The notes: generated by a model from the letters alone, not told the origin. Positions 47,010 to 55,890 are shown, counted from the stretch's first letter. The stretch: DNA of 64,000 nucleotides from CAYRGC01 sp964423795 (GCA_964423795.1 CAYRGC010000005.1:1-64000), one strand, 5' to 3'. A program made the numbers and translations.

Positions 47010-47124
47010 ACACGAGGAATGAATGACCGATGCGACTCCGCCCGCTAAAACCACGGGCAAGGCCGGGCGAAATGGTACGGCAGACGGGAATCCATGGAAA
47101 GCGGGTTTGTGCCATACTTGAGCG

Positions 47125-49065
47125 GTGAAGATCCTCGAACATCGCTGGTATTGGGCCCTGGCGGCTCTTCTCTCGATCCCCCTCGCCGCGTACCTGGCGT
47201 TCGGCCGCTCGCTCATCCTCGGCTTCGCGCCGATCGACGACATCCTGCTTGTGACCCAGAACCTCGCGGCGCACGGCCTTTCCTGGGAGCACCTCAAGCT
47301 CGCCTTCACGACGTACGATCCGGAGCTCTATATTCCGCTCACGCTCGCGAGCTTCCAGGTCGATTTCTCGCTCGGGGGACTGATGCCGCACCAGTTCCAC
47401 CTGACGAACCTGCTCCTGCACGCGTGCAACGGCGTCCTCGCGGCGCTGCTCCTCCGCAAGCTCACGGGTTCCCGGTGGGGGAGCGTGCTCGGCGGACTGC
47501 TCTTCGCTGTCCATCCGCTGCAGACGGAAGCGGTCGTGTGGATCGCGGGACGCAAGGATCTGCTCTTCGCGCTCTTCGCGCTGCTGTCGCTCCTCTTCTG
47601 GACGGATCGCGAGCGCGGATGGTGGCGGACCGCACTCTCCATCGGATTCCTCGCGCTGGCGCTCCTTGCGAAGGTGACGGCCGTGATCGTGCTTCCGCTG
47701 TGGGTGCTGATCGATTGGTTTGTCGGAAGGCAGAAAAGGGAGAAGACGGAGAAAAGGGGAAAAAGGTGGTGGCAGCAAAAAATCAGCGACCTTTCGTCCC
47801 TTTTTTCCCTTTCAAACCTTTTCTCCCTCTCGTCTCTCGCACCCCTCAGCGGCCTCGTACTCTGTACCATCTTCGGCCTCGTCTCTCTCGGCGGCAAGGA
47901 GCGCGTGCTCGGGTCGCAGCCGGTCTTCGAGATGCTCCTCACGGGCTTCCGGAGCGTATGGTTTTACGTCACGCAATTCGTCGCGCCGGTCTCCCTCTCG
48001 ATCTCGCACGAGTGGGCGGGCGGCTTCTCGCCGACGCATCCCGCGCTCTGGGCGGGAACGCTGCTAACCGCCGGAGCGACGTGGCAGGCGTGGAGATGCC
48101 GCCAGCGCGCGCCGTGGGTGACGTTCGGCTGGCTCTTCTTCCTCATCGCGCTCGCGCCGACGTTTCTGGGCTCGCGGAAGGGCGGCATGCTGCTCTTCGC
48201 GGTCGACCGGTACGCGTACGTGCCGCTCCTCGGCCTCGTCTTCCTCGCCGCGGAGACGGGAAGGCGCGCGGCGGAGCGATGGAGCGCCGGGAAGATCGCG
48301 GCAGGAGCCGGACTCGCCGTCGTCGGGATAGCGATCCTACTGTCCCGCGCGCAGACGCGCACGTGGGACTCGCCCGAGAAGATCTTCGAGCAGGCGCTGC
48401 GCGTGACGCCCTCCTCGGTGGGATCCCGCGTGAGCCTCGCGAGCGTCATCCTCCAGAAAGGCGATACTGAGAAGGCGTTCGTCGTGCTCAAGGAAGGGCT
48501 CAAGTACGGGAAGGACAAGGAGCTGAACCTTCTCGCCGGGCAGATCTACGCCAAGGCGGGGGACACCGCCTCGGCGCGCGAGCAGTTCGCGACCGTTCTC
48601 AACGAGGATCCGAAGAATCCCGACGCGCTCTTCGCCCTGGGCTCGCTCGACGAGCAGGAGCAGGATCACGACGCGGCGCTGGAGGAGTACCGCAAGGCCG
48701 TCGACGCCGATCCGTCGTACGTCTCCGCGCGTAACGGCATCGCGCGCATCAGCCTGCAACGGAACGACGACGCGACGGCGGAAGCGGAACTCGCGGCGGC
48801 GCTCCACTGGAACCCGAGCACCGGCGAAAGCCACCGCCTGCTCGGGCTGCATCTCGAGAAGAAGAAGGACTACGCCGGCGCGGAGGATCATTTGCGCAAG
48901 GCGATCGATTCGCGCGGAAAGTCCGTGGACCTGCTCCTCGCCCTCGCGGGCGTGCTCCACGCGCAAGGGAAAGACGCCGAGGCGAAGACAACGCTCGAGG
49001 AGGTGCTGCGGGCGGATCCGCGGAACGGGGAGGCGAAGGAAATGATGAATTCCCTCCACCCCTAA
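47125..49065 (+). CDS. TMTC-like membrane protein with TPR repeats
   Basis: 646-residue protein. The N-terminal 420 residues have about ten membrane helices with the GT-C/TMTC signature (FAPIDDILLVTQNLAAHGLS, YIPLTLASFQVDFSLGGL, HPLQTEAVVWIAGRKDLLFA). The C-terminal 220 residues hold TPR repeats (NPDALFALGSLDEQEQDHDA, YVSARNGIARISLQRNDDAT). A protein O-mannosylation-type role is plausible by family. Start GTG 47125 lies six bases after CATACT. The loop at residues about 206-250 is encoded by an in-frame palindromic repeat, and the last codons (SLHP, stop) come from a dispersed repeat. Confidence 0.88.
   Translation: MKILEHRWYWALAALLSIPLAAYLAFGRSLILGFAPIDDILLVTQNLAAHGLSWEHLKLAFTTYDPELYIPLTLASFQVDFSLGGLMPHQFHLTNLLLHACNGVLAALLLRKLTGSRWGSVLGGLLFAVHPLQTEAVVWIAGRKDLLFALFALLSLLFWTDRERGWWRTALSIGFLALALLAKVTAVIVLPLWVLIDWFVGRQKREKTEKRGKRWWQQKISDLSSLFSLSNLFSLSSLAPLSGLVLCTIFGLVSLGGKERVLGSQPVFEMLLTGFRSVWFYVTQFVAPVSLSISHEWAGGFSPTHPALWAGTLLTAGATWQAWRCRQRAPWVTFGWLFFLIALAPTFLGSRKGGMLLFAVDRYAYVPLLGLVFLAAETGRRAAERWSAGKIAAGAGLAVVGIAILLSRAQTRTWDSPEKIFEQALRVTPSSVGSRVSLASVILQKGDTEKAFVVLKEGLKYGKDKELNLLAGQIYAKAGDTASAREQFATVLNEDPKNPDALFALGSLDEQEQDHDAALEEYRKAVDADPSYVSARNGIARISLQRNDDATAEAELAAALHWNPSTGESHRLLGLHLEKKKDYAGAEDHLRKAIDSRGKSVDLLLALAGVLHAQGKDAEAKTTLEEVLRADPRNGEAKEMMNSLHP
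47740..47850. repeat. In-frame palindromic word repeat inside the TMTC-like gene
   Basis: Left arm AAAAGGGAGAAGACGGAG, AAAAGGGGAAAAAGG and right arm CCTTTCGTCCC, TTTTTTCCCTTTCAAACC, TTTTCTCCCTCTCGTC are reverse complements with mismatches. The arms encode RQKREKTEKRGKRWW and SSLFSLSNLFSLSSL between two membrane helices, without disturbing the frame. Confidence 0.7.
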
Positions 49066-49155
49066 CCCCTCCTCCGAGGGAGGAGGGGAACAGAGGAAAA
49101 TGCTCTTTGCTGTTCTCCCCTTCCTCCCCTGGAGGAAGGGGCCGGGGGATGGAGG
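49050..49155. repeat. CCCCTCC-type palindromic repeat between convergent genes
   Basis: CCTCCACCCCTAACCCCTCC with TCCGAGGGAGGAGGGG, then CCCCTTCCTCCCCTGGAGG with AAGGGGCCGGGGG. The TAA of the TMTC-like gene is part of the repeat (ACCCCTAACCCC), and topA ends at its other edge, so it fills the whole gap and may terminate both genes. Confidence 0.75.
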
Positions 49156-51504
49156 TCACCCCCGCTTCTTCCACTTCGCCGGACCGCGGGCGCGCTTCTT
49201 CACGAGGATCTCCTCGGCCTGCGCCTGGGTGATCGTCGCGGGGTCGTAGTTCTTCCCGAGGCTCGCGTTCGTCTTGCCGTCGGTGACGTACGGGCCGAAG
49301 CGGCCGTCCTTGACGTAGATGATGCCGCCGGAGACGGGGTCCGCGCCGAAGGTCTTGAGCGGTTCCGCCGCCTTCTTGCGCTGCTCCTTCACCTCCGTGA
49401 GGAGTTTGACCGCGGTATCGAAATCGATCGTCGCCGGGTCGTTGAGGCCGTCGCGCAGGCTCACCGAGGTCTCGCCGTTCTTGATATACGGGCCGAAGCG
49501 GCCGATGGCCACCACGAGCGGCGCGCCGTTGTGCATGCCGAGATCGCGGGGGAACGAGAGCTGGGCGAGGGCCACCTCGAGCGTGAGAGCGTCGATGGAG
49601 ACGCCCTTCGGGATGCTCGCGCTCTTCGGCTTGTCCTCCTTCTTGATCTTCTTGCCCTTCTCGGCAGGCGGCATGTGGCCGAGCTGCACGAAGGGGCCGA
49701 AGCGGCCGAGCTTCGCGATCACTTCGAGGCCCGTCTTCGGATCGACGCCGACGATGCGCTCCTTCATCACGTCCTTCTTCTGGATCTCCTCCGTCTTGCT
49801 GTCGACGAGCTTCTTGAACGGCTTGTAGAAGGCTCCGAGGAACTCCGCGCCCGTCTCGCCGCCGTCGGCGATGTCGTCGAGCTGTTGCTCCATCTTGGCC
49901 GTGAAAGCGAGGTCCACGATGTCCCGGAAGTGCTCCGATAGGAGATCCGTGACGGTGAACGCCACGTCCTCCGGGGCAAGCTGCTTTCCCTCCTTCTTGA
50001 TGTACCCGCGCTGCTGGATCGTCGAGATCGTGGGCGCGTAGGTGCTCGGGCGGCCGATGCCTTCCTCTTCCAGCTTTTTGACGAGGCTCGCTTCCGTGTA
50101 CCGCGGCGGCGGCTTCGTGAAGTGCTGCTCGGGCTTCAGCGGCTCGCTCAGCGACAAGGCTTCGCCCTTGTCGAGGGGCGGAAGGATCTTCTCGCCGTCC
50201 TGCTCCTCCTCGTGCACGGCGTCGCCCTCGTCCTTGCCCTCCTGGTACACGCGGAGGAAGCCGTCGAACGCGATCGTCTGGCCCGTGGCGCGGAAGCCGT
50301 AGCCGTTGGCCTCGATATCGACGCCGACCCTCTTGAGCTCGGCGGCGGCCATCTGGGTGGCCATCGTGCGGTTCCACACGAGCGTGTAGAGCTTGAGCTG
50401 CTGGTGATCGAGCACGTTGGCGAGCGACTGCGGCGTGCGGCTGATCTCGGTGGGGCGGATGGCCTCGTGCGCCTCCTGCGCGCCCTTCGCCTTCGTCTTG
50501 TACTTGCGCGGCTCGGAGAGGACGTACTCGCGGCCGTAGAGCTTCTGGATCGTCTCGTTGGCGTCGGCGATGGCCTTGTCGCTCAGGTTCACGGAGTCGG
50601 TACGCATGTAGGTGATGAGACCCACGTGCCCCTCGTCGCCGATATCGATGCCTTCGTAGAGTTGCTGCGCCACGACCATCGTCTGCTTCACGGAAAAGCC
50701 GAGCTTGCGCGCGCCCTCCTGCTGGAGCGTCGAGGTGGTGAACGGCGCCGGCGGCGTCTTCTTCACCTCCTTTTCCTCGATCGCGGAGACCGAGTAGTTC
50801 GCGTTCTCGAGGTCATTAAGGATGCCGTCGACCTGCTCCTTCGAGGACATCTCGAGCTTCTGGCCCGCCTTCTTCTGGAGCGTCGCCGTGAATTCCTTGC
50901 CGTCCTCCTTCTTGAGGAGCGCCTCCATCGACCAGTACTCCACCGGGTTGAATGCTTTGATCTCGCGTTCGCGGTCCACGATGATCTTCACCGCGACGGA
51001 CTGCACGCGTCCCGCGGAAAGCCCGCGGTACACCTTCTTCCAGAGGAAGGGGGAGAGCGTGTAACCGACGAGACGGTCGAGGACGCGGCGCGCCTGCTGC
51101 GCGTCGACGAGCTTGGTGTTGAGAACGCGCGGGTGCTCCACGGCGGCCTTGATGGCCGTCTCCGTGATCTCGTGGAACACGATGCGCTTCGTGGTCTTCG
51201 GGTCCTCCTTGAGCACCTGCGTGAGGTGCCAGCCGATCGCCTCCCCCTCGCGGTCCTCATCAGTCGCGATCCAGAGGTCATCCGCCTTCTTGAGCGCCTC
51301 CCTGAGCTTCTTCACCGTCGCCTGCTTCTCCTTCGGCACCTCGTACTCGGGTTCGAAATCATGCTCGACATCCACCGCGAGCGTGGAGCCCGGGAGATCG
51401 CGCACGTGACCCATGCTCGCCTCCACGAGAAAATCCTTCCCGAGGAAGCGCTTGATGGTCTTCGCCTTAGCGGGAGACTCGACGACGACGAGGTGCTTGG
51501 CCAT
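49156..51504 (-). CDS. topA: DNA topoisomerase I (type IA)
   Basis: Relaxes negative supercoils. The 782-residue protein begins MAKHLVVVESPAKAKTIKRF (Toprim domain). The acidic DEDREGEAIGWHL metal site and the active-site Tyr region LITYMRTDSVNLSDKA are present. RPSTYAPTISTIQQRGYI closes the core domains. The C-terminus carries repeated topoisomerase C-terminal modules (FGPYIKNGETSVSL; FGPYVTDGKTNASLGKNYDP) and ends KWKKRG, with no Cys4 zinc fingers. The ATG at 51504 is chosen over a longer frame because the Toprim domain begins there. Confidence 0.97.
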   Translation of the reverse strand: MAKHLVVVESPAKAKTIKRFLGKDFLVEASMGHVRDLPGSTLAVDVEHDFEPEYEVPKEKQATVKKLREALKKADDLWIATDEDREGEAIGWHLTQVLKEDPKTTKRIVFHEITETAIKAAVEHPRVLNTKLVDAQQARRVLDRLVGYTLSPFLWKKVYRGLSAGRVQSVAVKIIVDREREIKAFNPVEYWSMEALLKKEDGKEFTATLQKKAGQKLEMSSKEQVDGILNDLENANYSVSAIEEKEVKKTPPAPFTTSTLQQEGARKLGFSVKQTMVVAQQLYEGIDIGDEGHVGLITYMRTDSVNLSDKAIADANETIQKLYGREYVLSEPRKYKTKAKGAQEAHEAIRPTEISRTPQSLANVLDHQQLKLYTLVWNRTMATQMAAAELKRVGVDIEANGYGFRATGQTIAFDGFLRVYQEGKDEGDAVHEEEQDGEKILPPLDKGEALSLSEPLKPEQHFTKPPPRYTEASLVKKLEEEGIGRPSTYAPTISTIQQRGYIKKEGKQLAPEDVAFTVTDLLSEHFRDIVDLAFTAKMEQQLDDIADGGETGAEFLGAFYKPFKKLVDSKTEEIQKKDVMKERIVGVDPKTGLEVIAKLGRFGPFVQLGHMPPAEKGKKIKKEDKPKSASIPKGVSIDALTLEVALAQLSFPRDLGMHNGAPLVVAIGRFGPYIKNGETSVSLRDGLNDPATIDFDTAVKLLTEVKEQRKKAAEPLKTFGADPVSGGIIYVKDGRFGPYVTDGKTNASLGKNYDPATITQAQAEEILVKKRARGPAKWKKRG

Positions 51505-51842
51505 GTGAACGTAGTGGAGAAGAAAAACCGCGAAGCGACGTTCCGGCTCCGGGCAACGAGCGGGAGGGTAGAGAGGGGAGGGAAACGTGTCAAAAAACGG
51601 ATGGAAAAAGAAGATGTCGCGCACGTGCGCATGCCGCCGTTTCGCCGCCGAATCCCGGCTCACAGAACCGAATGGAAGAGTCTCCACCATTCGTTGACGA
51701 TCCGGGATTCTGCCATGGCGTAGACAAAAAACCCGGTTTTACGCCGTTTCTCGTACATTTTTCGTACTCATGGTTTTTGGCTTTCCTAAGCCATTGTAAA
51801 AGAAACATGCCTTACGCAAGCCAAAAACTCCGATGCGATGGC
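51505..51842. other. Divergent intergenic region topA/hup
   Basis: About 340 bases between topA and the hup promoter with no convincing gene. It contains AAAACCCGG-TTTT and ATTTTTCG words in an AT-richer patch (51720-51800) and the outward-facing topA start. Nothing further is recognised. Confidence 0.5.
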
Positions 51843-51870
51843 TTGCACAAGCGGAAAGCGGGACTAGACT
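51843..51870 (+). promoter_or_regulatory. hup promoter
   Basis: TTGCAC (51843-51848), 16-base spacer, TAGACT (51865-51870), 30 bases before the hup ATG. The leader is pyrimidine-rich and has no Shine-Dalgarno. Confidence 0.7.
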
Positions 51871-51900
51871 TCCGGTGTCTACCCCTTCCCCCATCCCTTT

Positions 51901-52176
51901 ATGTCCAAGCAGGACCTCATCGCCGCGATCGCGGATGCCGCCGGCATCACGAAGCGCGCCGCCGCGGACTCGCTCCAGGCGATCATCAACATCGTCATCA
52001 AGAACCTCAAGAAGGGTCAGCCGGTCACCATCACGGGCTTCGGCACCTTCAAGCTCTCGCACCGCGCCGCTCGCACGGGCGTCAACCCCCGCAACCCCTC
52101 CCAGAAGATCTCCATCCCCGCGATGAAGGTCCCGTCCTTCAAGGCCGGCAAGACGCTCAAGGACGCCGTTCGCTAA
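51901..52176 (+). CDS. hup: HU-family DNA-binding protein
   Basis: 91-residue nucleoid protein that bends DNA as a dimer. MSKQDLIAAIADAAGITKRA, TITGFGTFKLSHRAARTGVN and PRNPSQKISIPAMKVPSFKA are the complete HU pattern, including the arm Pro. It has its own promoter and a rho-independent terminator, so it is monocistronic and probably abundant. Its pyrimidine-rich leader lacks a Shine-Dalgarno. Confidence 0.97.
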   Translation: MSKQDLIAAIADAAGITKRAAADSLQAIINIVIKNLKKGQPVTITGFGTFKLSHRAARTGVNPRNPSQKISIPAMKVPSFKAGKTLKDAVR

Positions 52177-52197
52177 ATCCGTTTCGCAATCGTGAAG

Positions 52198-52225
52198 AAG
52201 CCTCCGTGAGAACGGGGGCTTTTTT
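52198..52225 (+). terminator. Rho-independent terminator of hup
   Basis: AAGCCTCCGT, loop GAGA, ACGGGGGCTTTTTT: near-perfect stem followed by a run of T, 22 bases after the hup stop. Confidence 0.9.
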
Positions 52226-52228
52226 GTG

Positions 52229-52300
52229 AATGACCAAATCCCAAGGATCAAAACCCTAACTCTTGGGATTTGAGATTTGGTCCTTGGTCCTTCCCTCGTT
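52229..52300. repeat. Word palindrome between hup and khpB
   Basis: GACCAAATCCCAAGGATC pairs with GATTTGGTCCTTGGTCC, with an inner CCCTAACTCTTGGGATTTG. Words CCAAATCCCAAGG recur in both arms. Confidence 0.65.
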
Positions 52301-52348
52301 TGTCCTTCCACCGCCACCTGCTATTCTCCTCTCGAACCCTCATCCCCT

Positions 52349-52888
52349 ATGGACGCCACTTCGCTGAAGGACATTCTCGGCAAGCTCCTCGAGCTCCTCT
52401 CCCTCCCCTTTACCGACCTCGTGGTCTCGCAGGACGGAGACATCACGCGCGTCGACATCGTGTCGCCCGAGGCGAGCCGCCTCATCGGCTGGCACGGCGA
52501 GACGCTCAACTCCGTGCAGCACCTGCTCAAGTCGATCGTGCGCACCAAGGAGAACCTGGACCGCAGCCCCTTCATCGTCCTCGACATCGACGGCTACCGC
52601 CGCATGCAGGAGGACAAGGTGCGACGCATCGCGGAGCAGAAGGCCGATTTCGTCCGCCGCACGGGCAACCGCATCGCGCTCGCCCCGATGAGCCCGTACT
52701 TCCGCCGCATCGTGCACCTGCACGTCGCGAACACTCCCGCGCTCGCCGATCTCATGACCGAGAGCGTGGGCGAGGGCGAATACCGCCAGGTGGTGATGCG
52801 CCTCAAGGAAGAAGAGAAGGGGAAGACGAGCGAGGAACTCACGCCCGTGATCAGCAAGGACGACGGGTTGGAGAATTTGGATATCTGA
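52349..52888 (+). CDS. khpB: KH-R3H RNA-binding protein (Jag/KhpB-like)
   Basis: 179-residue RNA-binding protein lacking the N-terminal Jag domain. The KH domain lies at about 10-90 with its loop in ASRLIGWHGETLNSVQHLLK. The R3H domain at about 100-160 includes RRTGNRIALAPMSPYFRRIV and HLHVA. KhpB/Jag proteins bind small and messenger RNAs and influence division and envelope synthesis. The gene often follows yidC; here it is elsewhere, next to hup. TATTCT lies about 21 bases upstream with no Shine-Dalgarno. Confidence 0.88.
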   Translation: MDATSLKDILGKLLELLSLPFTDLVVSQDGDITRVDIVSPEASRLIGWHGETLNSVQHLLKSIVRTKENLDRSPFIVLDIDGYRRMQEDKVRRIAEQKADFVRRTGNRIALAPMSPYFRRIVHLHVANTPALADLMTESVGEGEYRQVVMRLKEEEKGKTSEELTPVISKDDGLENLDI

Positions 52889-52965
52889 GAAGCAACCGGG
52901 ATTCCAGGCAACCAAGCAACCAGGAGATCATCCTGGTTACGTGGTTTCTCGGTTGCCTGGTTGCT
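52889..52965. repeat. Word palindrome between convergent khpB and dnaJ
   Basis: GAAGCAACCGGGATTCCAGG, CAACCAAGCAACCAGGA pair with TCCTGGTTACGTGGTTTC, TCGGTTGCCTGGTTGCTT. Three GCAACCAGG-type words per arm. Fills the space between two stop codons, probably a bidirectional terminator. Confidence 0.75.
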
Positions 52966-54048
52966 TTACGTTAGCTTCTTCCACTCTTCCACGAGCTTCC
53001 TCTCCTCCCGGCTGAGCTTCGAGGGGATCTCCACCGTGACCGTGACGAAGTGATCGCCGTGGCGCGAGGTTTGCAGCACGGGCATCCCTTTGCCTTTGAT
53101 CCTGAGCATCTGGCCCGACTGCGTGCCGGCGGGCACCTTGAGCGTGACGGGGCCCTGGACCGTCTGCACCGTCATCTCGGCGCCGAGGATGGCGTCGGGC
53201 ACGGAAACGACGAGCGTCGAATGGATATCGTCCCCCTCGCGGGCGAACCGTGGATCAGGTTCCACGCGCACGTGGACGTAGAGATCGCCCGCGGCGGCGG
53301 CGCGCTCGCCGGCGTTGCCTTCGCCGCGGACACGGAGCGTCTGTCCGTCGGCGATGCCGGCGGGAACGTCGACTGTCACCTTCGCGCGCTCGCGGCGGCG
53401 TCCCGTGCCGTCGCAACGGGGACACGCCTTGTCCGGCACCTTGCCAGAGCCGCGGCACTTGGGGCACTGCATTCTCTGCTGCACCTGGCCGAAAAAGGAC
53501 GACGCGACGCGCGTCACCTGGCCCGTGCCGCCGCACTCCGAGCACGCGGAGACCTTGGAGCCCGGCGCGGCGCCGTCGCCCTTGCACTCGGAGCAGGCGC
53601 GCAGCGCCTCAAACTCGAGCGCGCGGGAGAGACCGCTCACCGAGTCGGCGAACTCGATCTCGATCGCCACCTCGACGTCCGCGCCCTTCGCGGGGCCGCG
53701 CTGCCGGCCGCCGCCCCCGCCGAAGAATCCCTCGAAGAGATCGCCGAAGTCGAAGGCCTGGCCGTTGCCGCCCGAGAAGTCGAAACCGCCGAAGCCCCCT
53801 CCTGCGCCGGGACGGAAACCGCCCGCGCCGTTGCCCGTCGTCCCGAACTGATCGTACATCTGTTTCTTCTGCGGGTTACTCAAGGTCTCGTACGCCTCAT
53901 TCACTTCCTTGAATGTGTTCTCGGCGCCCTTGTCGCCCTTGTGCTTGTCGGGATGCAGTTCCTTGCTCAGGCGACGGTACGCCTTTTTGATATCGTCCGC
54001 GGAGGCGGAGCGGGAAAGGCCGAGAATCTCGTAGAAATCGCGTGGCAT
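52966..54048 (-). CDS. dnaJ: Chaperone DnaJ
   Basis: Hsp40 co-chaperone that delivers substrates to DnaK and stimulates its ATPase. The 360-residue type I protein has a J domain with HPD (residues 1-70), a Gly/Phe-rich linker and four CxxCxGxG zinc-binding repeats (CSECKGDG, CSECGGTG, CPKCRGSG, CPRCDGTG). The C-terminal substrate domains follow (GDHFVTVTVEIPSKLSREER). dnaK and grpE are not in the window. Divergent from the thrombospondin-repeat gene. Confidence 0.97.
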   Translation of the reverse strand: MPRDFYEILGLSRSASADDIKKAYRRLSKELHPDKHKGDKGAENTFKEVNEAYETLSNPQKKQMYDQFGTTGNGAGGFRPGAGGGFGGFDFSGGNGQAFDFGDLFEGFFGGGGGRQRGPAKGADVEVAIEIEFADSVSGLSRALEFEALRACSECKGDGAAPGSKVSACSECGGTGQVTRVASSFFGQVQQRMQCPKCRGSGKVPDKACPRCDGTGRRRERAKVTVDVPAGIADGQTLRVRGEGNAGERAAAAGDLYVHVRVEPDPRFAREGDDIHSTLVVSVPDAILGAEMTVQTVQGPVTLKVPAGTQSGQMLRIKGKGMPVLQTSRHGDHFVTVTVEIPSKLSREERKLVEEWKKLT

Positions 54049-54063
54049 GGGGTGTTTTTCCTC

Positions 54064-54092
54064 TTCAAAGACTAGACGAAAAATGGTACAAT
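54064..54092 (+). promoter_or_regulatory. Leaderless promoter of the thrombospondin-repeat gene
   Basis: TTCAAA (54064-54069), 17-base spacer, TACAAT (54087-54092), then six bases to ATG 54099. Confidence 0.75.
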
Positions 54093-54098
54093 GTCACG

Positions 54099-55154
54099 AT
54101 GCCGTCGCGAAAAAACATCCTTTCCGTCTGCTTCTCCGCGCTCTCCCTGAGCTACGCGTGGCTGCTGGTGAGCGTCTACGCGCCGGACACGTTCGGCGTG
54201 CCCCGCGAATTGCGGCTCCAGGCGCTCCTCACGCAGCAGAACATCAGCATCGAGGACGTGCCATGGAAGACCTTCGACCCCACGGATCTCGACAAGGGCG
54301 TGACGCTCCCCGCCGGCACCAACGTGGTCTTCACGATTCCGCCCGACAGCGAGGAGATCACGCGCGAGGTGCTCTTCACCGACGCCGGCAAGACCGTCCG
54401 CTACTGGGGCTACTGCTTCGATCCGGACTACGATTACACGCAATCGAAGACCGTCGCCCAGTCCGGTTTCCCGGGGAAGATGTTCCTCTCGGAGGCCGAA
54501 CGGGCGTGGCGCACGCTCCGCGAGAAGGCAAAGAAGCCTCTCTACACGATCTTTAATCCCCCCACCAAGGAGGAACTGGGCGCCATGCCGGTGAACGGAC
54601 CGATCCGGCATCAGGTCGAGAAGTTCAAGCCGGGGACCACCTGTTACGTGATGTCGGAAAAAACGATCCCCTTCGGTTCGGATCGCGACGGAGACGGGCT
54701 CAACGCCGAGATGGAAAAGGCGCTCAAGACCGATCCTGAGAGCCCCGACAGCGACAGTGACGGCATCTTCGACGGCGTGGAGGCGCTCATGCTCGGTACC
54801 GATCCGCTGCGCCGCGACACCGACGGCGACGGCCTCATCGACGGCCTCGAGGACCGCGGGCACGACGGCAACGTGGACCTCGGCGACACGAACCCCCTCA
54901 AGAAGGACACCGATAGCGACGGCCTCTGCGACGGCTACTGCCGCCAATTCACGGAGAATCGCATCTGCGGCGACAACGTGGGCCGCGACTGCAAGGAGCT
55001 CCTCTACGGCCGCTGGATGGGCGAGGACAAGAACCTTAACGGCAAGTTGGACAGCGGCGAAACCGACCCCCGCCTGTGGTCCACGACCCAGGACGGCATC
55101 AGCGACATGCAGACCTATTACAAGTGCATCCTCGCCGGAGGGAAGAATTGCTGA
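54099..55154 (+). CDS. Secreted protein with thrombospondin type 3 calcium-binding repeats
   Basis: 351-residue exported protein. The N-terminal signal sequence (ILSVCFSALSLSYAWLLVSV) is followed by a unique domain of about 180 residues. A run of Asp-rich calcium loops then begins near residue 190 (DRDGDGLNAEMEKAL, DSDSDGIFDGVEALMLGTDP, DTDGDGLIDGLE, DTDSDGLCDGYC). Six or more cysteines in the C-terminal third may form disulphides. A surface or adhesion role is likely. Leaderless promoter TACAAT, six bases, ATG. It is followed after 28 bases by another exported protein. Confidence 0.88.
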   Translation: MPSRKNILSVCFSALSLSYAWLLVSVYAPDTFGVPRELRLQALLTQQNISIEDVPWKTFDPTDLDKGVTLPAGTNVVFTIPPDSEEITREVLFTDAGKTVRYWGYCFDPDYDYTQSKTVAQSGFPGKMFLSEAERAWRTLREKAKKPLYTIFNPPTKEELGAMPVNGPIRHQVEKFKPGTTCYVMSEKTIPFGSDRDGDGLNAEMEKALKTDPESPDSDSDGIFDGVEALMLGTDPLRRDTDGDGLIDGLEDRGHDGNVDLGDTNPLKKDTDSDGLCDGYCRQFTENRICGDNVGRDCKELLYGRWMGEDKNLNGKLDSGETDPRLWSTTQDGISDMQTYYKCILAGGKNC

Positions 55155-55176
55155 AACGGCCCATATCCGCTATACT
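55148..55176 (+). promoter_or_regulatory. Leaderless promoter with triple ATG
   Basis: TTGCTG (55148-55153), 17-base spacer, TATACT (55171-55176), immediately followed by ATGATGATG. Transcription would start about at the third ATG (55183). Confidence 0.75.
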
Positions 55177-55182
55177 ATGATG

Positions 55183-55761
55183 ATGCGTCCATACCAATAC
55201 TCACTCCTCGGCCTCGCCGCCCTGCTCCTCCCGGGACTCTCCGCGGCGCAGATCTACCTCGGTCCCGAGGACGTGCTCTACATGAACGCGAAGCAGACGC
55301 AGCGCTTGAACCCTCGCAGCGCCGAGAAGAGCGTGATGGAGCGTGAGGCGAAGATCCAAAGCCAGCAGAGCAGCGCCCGCCCGACCGTGAAGGAGTGGTG
55401 GGACGAGTCCGAGACCGCCTCTCCGACGGTCCAGGACGTGGTGACCCCCCACCTGAGCGATCAGACCTCCTCCGTTTCCACGCACCAAGCGGCCGACTCC
55501 TCCTCGTCCGAGCCGTCGCTCCATCCCGGCGCGAACGTGAAGGGCTCGAGCACGGATCGTATCCAGCAGCGCCTCCTTGAGCGCATCCAAAACGGCCAGT
55601 ACCGCGTGGTGCCGGTCGAACTCCCGGAAGTCGTCCGGTACTACAGGGACGGCTACCTCGTGCATTCCGGGCCGGAGAGCGCGCTCGTCGTGCTCGCGAT
55701 GGTTCCCGCCGCGTACTTCGTCATCCGCAAGGCGCGGAAGATGGAGAAGTTCGTGCGCTGA
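55183..55761 (+). CDS. Exported protein with C-terminal membrane anchor
   Basis: 192-residue protein of unknown function with a signal peptide (YSLLGLAALLLPGLSAAQ), a Ser/Gln/Asp-rich low-complexity middle and a C-terminal membrane helix followed by a basic tail (ALVVLAMVPAAYFVIRKARK). This layout resembles surface proteins held by a C-terminal anchor, but no sortase motif is seen. Three consecutive ATGs follow the TATACT box; the third fits a leaderless start. It is adjacent to the calcium-repeat protein, so both may be surface components. Confidence 0.72.
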   Translation: MRPYQYSLLGLAALLLPGLSAAQIYLGPEDVLYMNAKQTQRLNPRSAEKSVMEREAKIQSQQSSARPTVKEWWDESETASPTVQDVVTPHLSDQTSSVSTHQAADSSSSEPSLHPGANVKGSSTDRIQQRLLERIQNGQYRVVPVELPEVVRYYRDGYLVHSGPESALVVLAMVPAAYFVIRKARKMEKFVR

Positions 55762-55890
55762 GGTTTCAAAGGGGACAAAGGGTACAAGGGGCACAAAGGT
55801 AGTTTCGCTTTTCGCGTATGTATGGATTCCTTTGTCCCTATTTGTACCCTTTGACACCTTTGCAACCTTTGTACCTTTCCCTTGCGTTCC
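55762..55890. repeat. Word palindrome with ACAAAGG/CCTTTGT words
   Basis: TTTCAAAGGGGACAAAGGG, TACAAGGGGCACAAAGG pair with CCTTTGTCCC, TATTTGTACCCTTTGAC, ACCTTTGCAACCTTTG. Four words per arm. Lies between the anchored protein and recJ, both on the plus strand. Confidence 0.7.
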
